Assembly: GCA_945787485.1 (NCBI GenBank)
Contig: CALZHV010000004.1
Coordinates: 1-26,766 of the forward strand
Source: an uncultured Lachnospiraceae bacterium
GTDB taxonomy: Bacteria > Bacillota > Clostridia > Lachnospirales > Lachnospiraceae
Length of the DNA: 26,766 nucleotides
Direction: 5' to 3'
Shown: positions 24,367 through 26,766 of the stretch, piece by piece
Numbering within the stretch: the first letter of the stretch is position 1
Layout of the letters: every line of letters starts with the position of its first letter
Position numbers and translations under genes: made by a program
Notes under the pieces: generated by a model
The model's database searches: none
What the model was told of the DNA's origin: nothing
What the model saw: only the letters and a program-made list of their open reading frames with translations

Positions 24367-25308
24367 TTACTCAAACCACACATTCAAATCCAATGCTCCC
24401 TCAACACCGGGAATAGTACCTGATTCGGTGTATTGCCATCCCCCGTAATTATATGGAAAATCCGGTTCATTTGTATAATGGGCAACCCATAACTTATATC
24501 CGCCCAATCTGGTCATATCAAGATTTTGAACATACCAATTGCGGTTTGAATATATCATGGCTGAATATCCTGCTGCTTTTACAGTATCACAAAACGCAAC
24601 AACTGCATCCGTCCTTGCTTCATTGTCAAGATCTATTGTTCTTGCGTCTTCAACATCCAGCTTCTCAGAATCTATAACTACCGGTCCGGCAATATCATAC
24701 TCACTTATTGTGTTTATCACAAAATCAGCCTCTTCGGCTCCCTCAGTGGCATTCAAAGCCTGCGTAAAGAAATAAACTCCCACCTGCAAGCCGGCAGCAA
24801 GCGCACCCTCAACATGTGTTCTGAATTTTTCATCTTCCACCAGTTTTCCGTTCCCGTATCCGCGATATCCTACTCTTATCATAGCAACATCTACTCCGGC
24901 AGCTTTAACATTCTCCCAGTTGATGTCATTTTGATATGCAGAAACATCGATTGCTATTTTCGATGTTCTGTTTCCGTCATTATCATGGTAGAACATAAAA
25001 TCCGATTCATCATCAATATAGAAATTAGAGCTTATATAATTATTTCTCGGAACTTCACTTACTATCTTGTAAAAAGAACAGTCCGGAGGTGTTCCAATCG
25101 TAATATAACTGGCCTTAACAAATTTCCAATAGCTTTCTTCCACGAGATAAGACAGTTCCCCTGCCTCCATCGTTTTTTCCCATTGTCCGGTAAGCTTTAT
25201 TACCGGTTCTTCTTTATTCTTATTTACGTTAACGCCTATAACAACACCTATCAATATAAATATAAACATTAATATTGTTACTATGGCAAGCTTTATCAAT
25301 TTTATCAT
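24367..25308 (-). CDS. GH25 family lysozyme, membrane-anchored
   Basis: This 313-residue protein has an N-terminal membrane anchor (about 5-28) and an extracellular region of about 85 residues with no recognised domain. A glycoside hydrolase family 25 domain (about 117-313) follows. Catalytic acids are visible as D121 in IAIDVSAYQNDINW and D213/E215 in PVVIDSEKLD; MIYSNRNWY and the final GALDLNVWF are also typical. GH25 enzymes cut the MurNAc-GlcNAc bond of peptidoglycan. With no cleavable signal obvious, it should stay attached to the membrane and act locally. It lies 27 bases after the pilin-like gene on the same strand, so co-expression is likely. Confidence 0.92.
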   Translation of the reverse strand: MIKLIKLAIVTILMFIFILIGVVIGVNVNKNKEEPVIKLTGQWEKTMEAGELSYLVEESYWKFVKASYITIGTPPDCSFYKIVSEVPRNNYISSNFYIDDESDFMFYHDNDGNRTSKIAIDVSAYQNDINWENVKAAGVDVAMIRVGYRGYGNGKLVEDEKFRTHVEGALAAGLQVGVYFFTQALNATEGAEEADFVINTISEYDIAGPVVIDSEKLDVEDARTIDLDNEARTDAVVAFCDTVKAAGYSAMIYSNRNWYVQNLDMTRLGGYKLWVAHYTNEPDFPYNYGGWQYTESGTIPGVEGALDLNVWFE

Positions 25309-25335
25309 CGTAACCTCGGAACGACAAAATAGAAA

Positions 25336-25707
25336 TTAGTTAAAATTACTTCCGTGTTTTGTACACTCTATATGTTCACCTGATGCATCCGGCTGAAAAG
25401 TACCGCCATCAGGACATTTGAATTTATCCTCTCCTGCATGTTCATCCAAAAATTCCTGAATATCATATTCCGGATCAGGCAAATCATTATCCAATCTGAA
25501 ATTTTCTATTTCCACCTTGTCTGTATAATATTCTTTTTCTATAGTATCTCTCGCAGATGCACAATTTGCAGTTCTGCTCCTCTCAAGATATCTGAGCAGA
25601 CTAATTCCTATAGCAGATGCGAGGACAGCCATTATAGCAATCACTATAACAAGCTCAACCAACGAAAAGCCTTCATTATTGACAAAACCCTTTTTTTCTT
25701 TTTTCAT
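25336..25707 (-). CDS. type IV pilin-like protein with a C-terminal cysteine pair
   Basis: The protein has 123 residues. The prepilin cleavage site is NEG13|F14SLVELVIVIAIMAVLAS, with glutamate at position five of the mature protein and the expected hydrophobic helix. The globular part is short and acidic and ends in a KCPDGGTF...IECTKHG motif (C98, C115), a small loop common in clostridial prepilin-like proteins that may form a disulfide or metal site. No prepilin peptidase, ATPase or other pilus gene is in the window. It might serve the DNA-uptake machinery (comEA and comEC are 17 kb away), but this is inference. Confidence 0.87.
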   Translation of the reverse strand: MKKEKKGFVNNEGFSLVELVIVIAIMAVLASAIGISLLRYLERSRTANCASARDTIEKEYYTDKVEIENFRLDNDLPDPEYDIQEFLDEHAGEDKFKCPDGGTFQPDASGEHIECTKHGSNFN

Positions 25708-25733
25708 AAAAATCTCCCCTATCTATATGCCCG

Positions 25734-25762
25734 ATTCTAACATAGTAATGTTATCGTGACAA
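25734..25762 (-). promoter_or_regulatory. promoter of the pilin-lysozyme unit
   Basis: TTGTCA at 25762-25757 and TAGAAT at 25739-25734 have a 17-base spacer and lie 27 bases upstream of the pilin ATG. Confidence 0.6.
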
Positions 25763-25787
25763 GTTTTTATTCCTCTCATGACAAATT

Positions 25788-26766
25788 TTACACATTTATT
25801 TCATATTTTTCATGTCCTAATTGCATATGTATTATTTTGTAGTTATTTGTTATCAGGTTATATTTTTTCTTAATTCGGCTTATAATGTTCATTTTCATAT
25901 CTTTTGCCACATATTTCATTATAGGCTCCTCTGATCTTAAAACGAACTCATTACTCCACGACAGCATTGCTATCTGGGCATCACCGAGTGCAAATTGCCG
26001 CCTTTCACGTTTTAATACATTGTGCTTTTTATAAAACAAATTAGATAAATTCATCGTACCTATTGTCGATACGGTAAATACAAATTCCGCTCCCGGAAAT
26101 TTTACCTCTAAAAGATTCAATATGCTCTTTACTTGGTTGTGAGACATATACGTCATCGAATCATTACATACAAACATAACACCTTTGTTTCTGTCAAGCT
26201 TTATCTCATCCATCCATGAGAAATCCATTATTGAACGGCCAATTGTTTTTTCTCTCTCTCTTTCCTTATACATGGCACGTCTTACCGACATAATATTGTG
26301 TGTTCCTATGCTATACCACTGTATCCTTCCGTTATCAACCCTCTCAAACATGTTATCAAGTCTGCATCCAAGATTAATTATTGTCGAATTTGGATACTTC
26401 ATAATAAACTCTTTAACCTTTGCATCACAAGCCGCATAAGTTGTAGCCAGCAAAATTTTATTATATTCAGTAAGCCTGTTGTCAATATCATTAAAATCAA
26501 AATGATTTGAATTGACGAATTTTATCGCCCATGGTGCGCTAATCCAGTCAGGATAATGAATACTGTAATCGGCAATCAGTTTTATCGGATAAATTTCAAA
26601 CAAAGAATTATTGTAAGTATTGTTTATTACATCTATCAGATATCCAAATCCCTTTTTTGCCTCATCTGTTTTGGAATGTATCAAAAAATTATGCTTTTCA
26701 CCCTTAAACTTAAACAGCCTTGCATTTATCCCCACCTGTTTTGCTTTATTGTAATACTCATTAGCA
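25788..26766 (-). CDS. alpha/beta-hydrolase C-terminus fused to an LCM-family methyltransferase (partial)
   Basis: The frame is open to the right edge, so the 5' end is missing; a GTG at 26735 is an internal valine codon rather than a convincing start. The first visible part, ANEYYNKAKQVGINARLFKFKGEKHNFL, resembles the last strand and catalytic-histidine loop (GEKHNF) of alpha/beta hydrolases. From about visible residue 70 onward the protein matches the leucine carboxyl methyltransferase (LCM/TcmP-like) family: APWAIKFVNSNHFDF, TIINLGCRLDNMFERVDNGRIQWY and IMDFSWMDEI. In this family the SAM loop normally reads NLGCGLD and the next strand ends DLP; here they read NLGCRLD and IGTH, so methyl transfer may be altered or lost. 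The target substrate is unknown. Confidence 0.7.
   Translation of the reverse strand, partial: ANEYYNKAKQVGINARLFKFKGEKHNFLIHSKTDEAKKGFGYLIDVINNTYNNSLFEIYPIKLIADYSIHYPDWISAPWAIKFVNSNHFDFNDIDNRLTEYNKILLATTYAACDAKVKEFIMKYPNSTIINLGCRLDNMFERVDNGRIQWYSIGTHNIMSVRRAMYKEREREKTIGRSIMDFSWMDEIKLDRNKGVMFVCNDSMTYMSHNQVKSILNLLEVKFPGAEFVFTVSTIGTMNLSNLFYKKHNVLKRERRQFALGDAQIAMLSWSNEFVLRSEEPIMKYVAKDMKMNIISRIKKKYNLITNNYKIIHMQLGHEKYEINV

Overview
The window is a low-GC, AT-rich chromosomal segment. Its gene content suggests an anaerobic member of the Clostridia, most likely Lachnospiraceae: two DegV proteins, a SleB-type cell-wall hydrolase with SH3 domains, a lipoprotein of the clostridial amidase_3 type, ComEA/ComEC, argC-argJ-argB, a DUF368 protein, and WYL/TIGR04076/GyrI-like neighbours. 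This placement is inferred from protein families; no rRNA or tRNA was seen to confirm it.

Layout, left to right. (1) 1-1240, minus strand: a small transcription unit with a WYL-domain regulator that lacks its helix-turn-helix, a TIGR04076-type cysteine protein, and the first codons of a GyrI-like protein leaving the left edge. (2) 1402-8620: DNA-uptake genes (comEA, comEC) interleaved with an OmpR-type response regulator, a sensor kinase and a lipoprotein, all on the minus strand. A plus-strand adenosine deaminase gene sits between regulator and kinase. (3) 8775-12160: the arginine biosynthesis operon argC-argJ-argB. (4) 12336-15680: an operon of a SleB-like hydrolase and two family-2 glycosyltransferases, ending in a clear terminator. 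The promoter carries a sequence that fits the WalR box. (5) 15754-18800: DegV, a degenerate amidase_3 lipoprotein and a second DegV. (6) 18900-20112: DUF368/PopT-type membrane protein with a long leader and a strong bidirectional terminator. (7) 20146-22740: a long acidic membrane-anchored protein of unknown function, then a DUF2156 protein. (8) 22749-24349: gltX with a good promoter and a terminator. (9) 24367-26766: GH25 lysozyme, a type IV pilin-like protein, and an alpha/beta-hydrolase-LCM methyltransferase fusion cut by the right edge.

The common theme is the cell envelope: wall hydrolases, lipid-carrier recycling, surface glycosylation, pilin and DNA uptake, alongside ordinary arginine and translation genes. 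The points most worth following up are the amidase that has lost three of its active-site residues, the two-component/competence locus split by a tightly packed opposite-strand add gene, the WalR-like box on the SleB operon, the regulator missing its DNA-binding domain next to an intact-looking operator, and the hydrolase-methyltransferase fusion with altered SAM-site residues.
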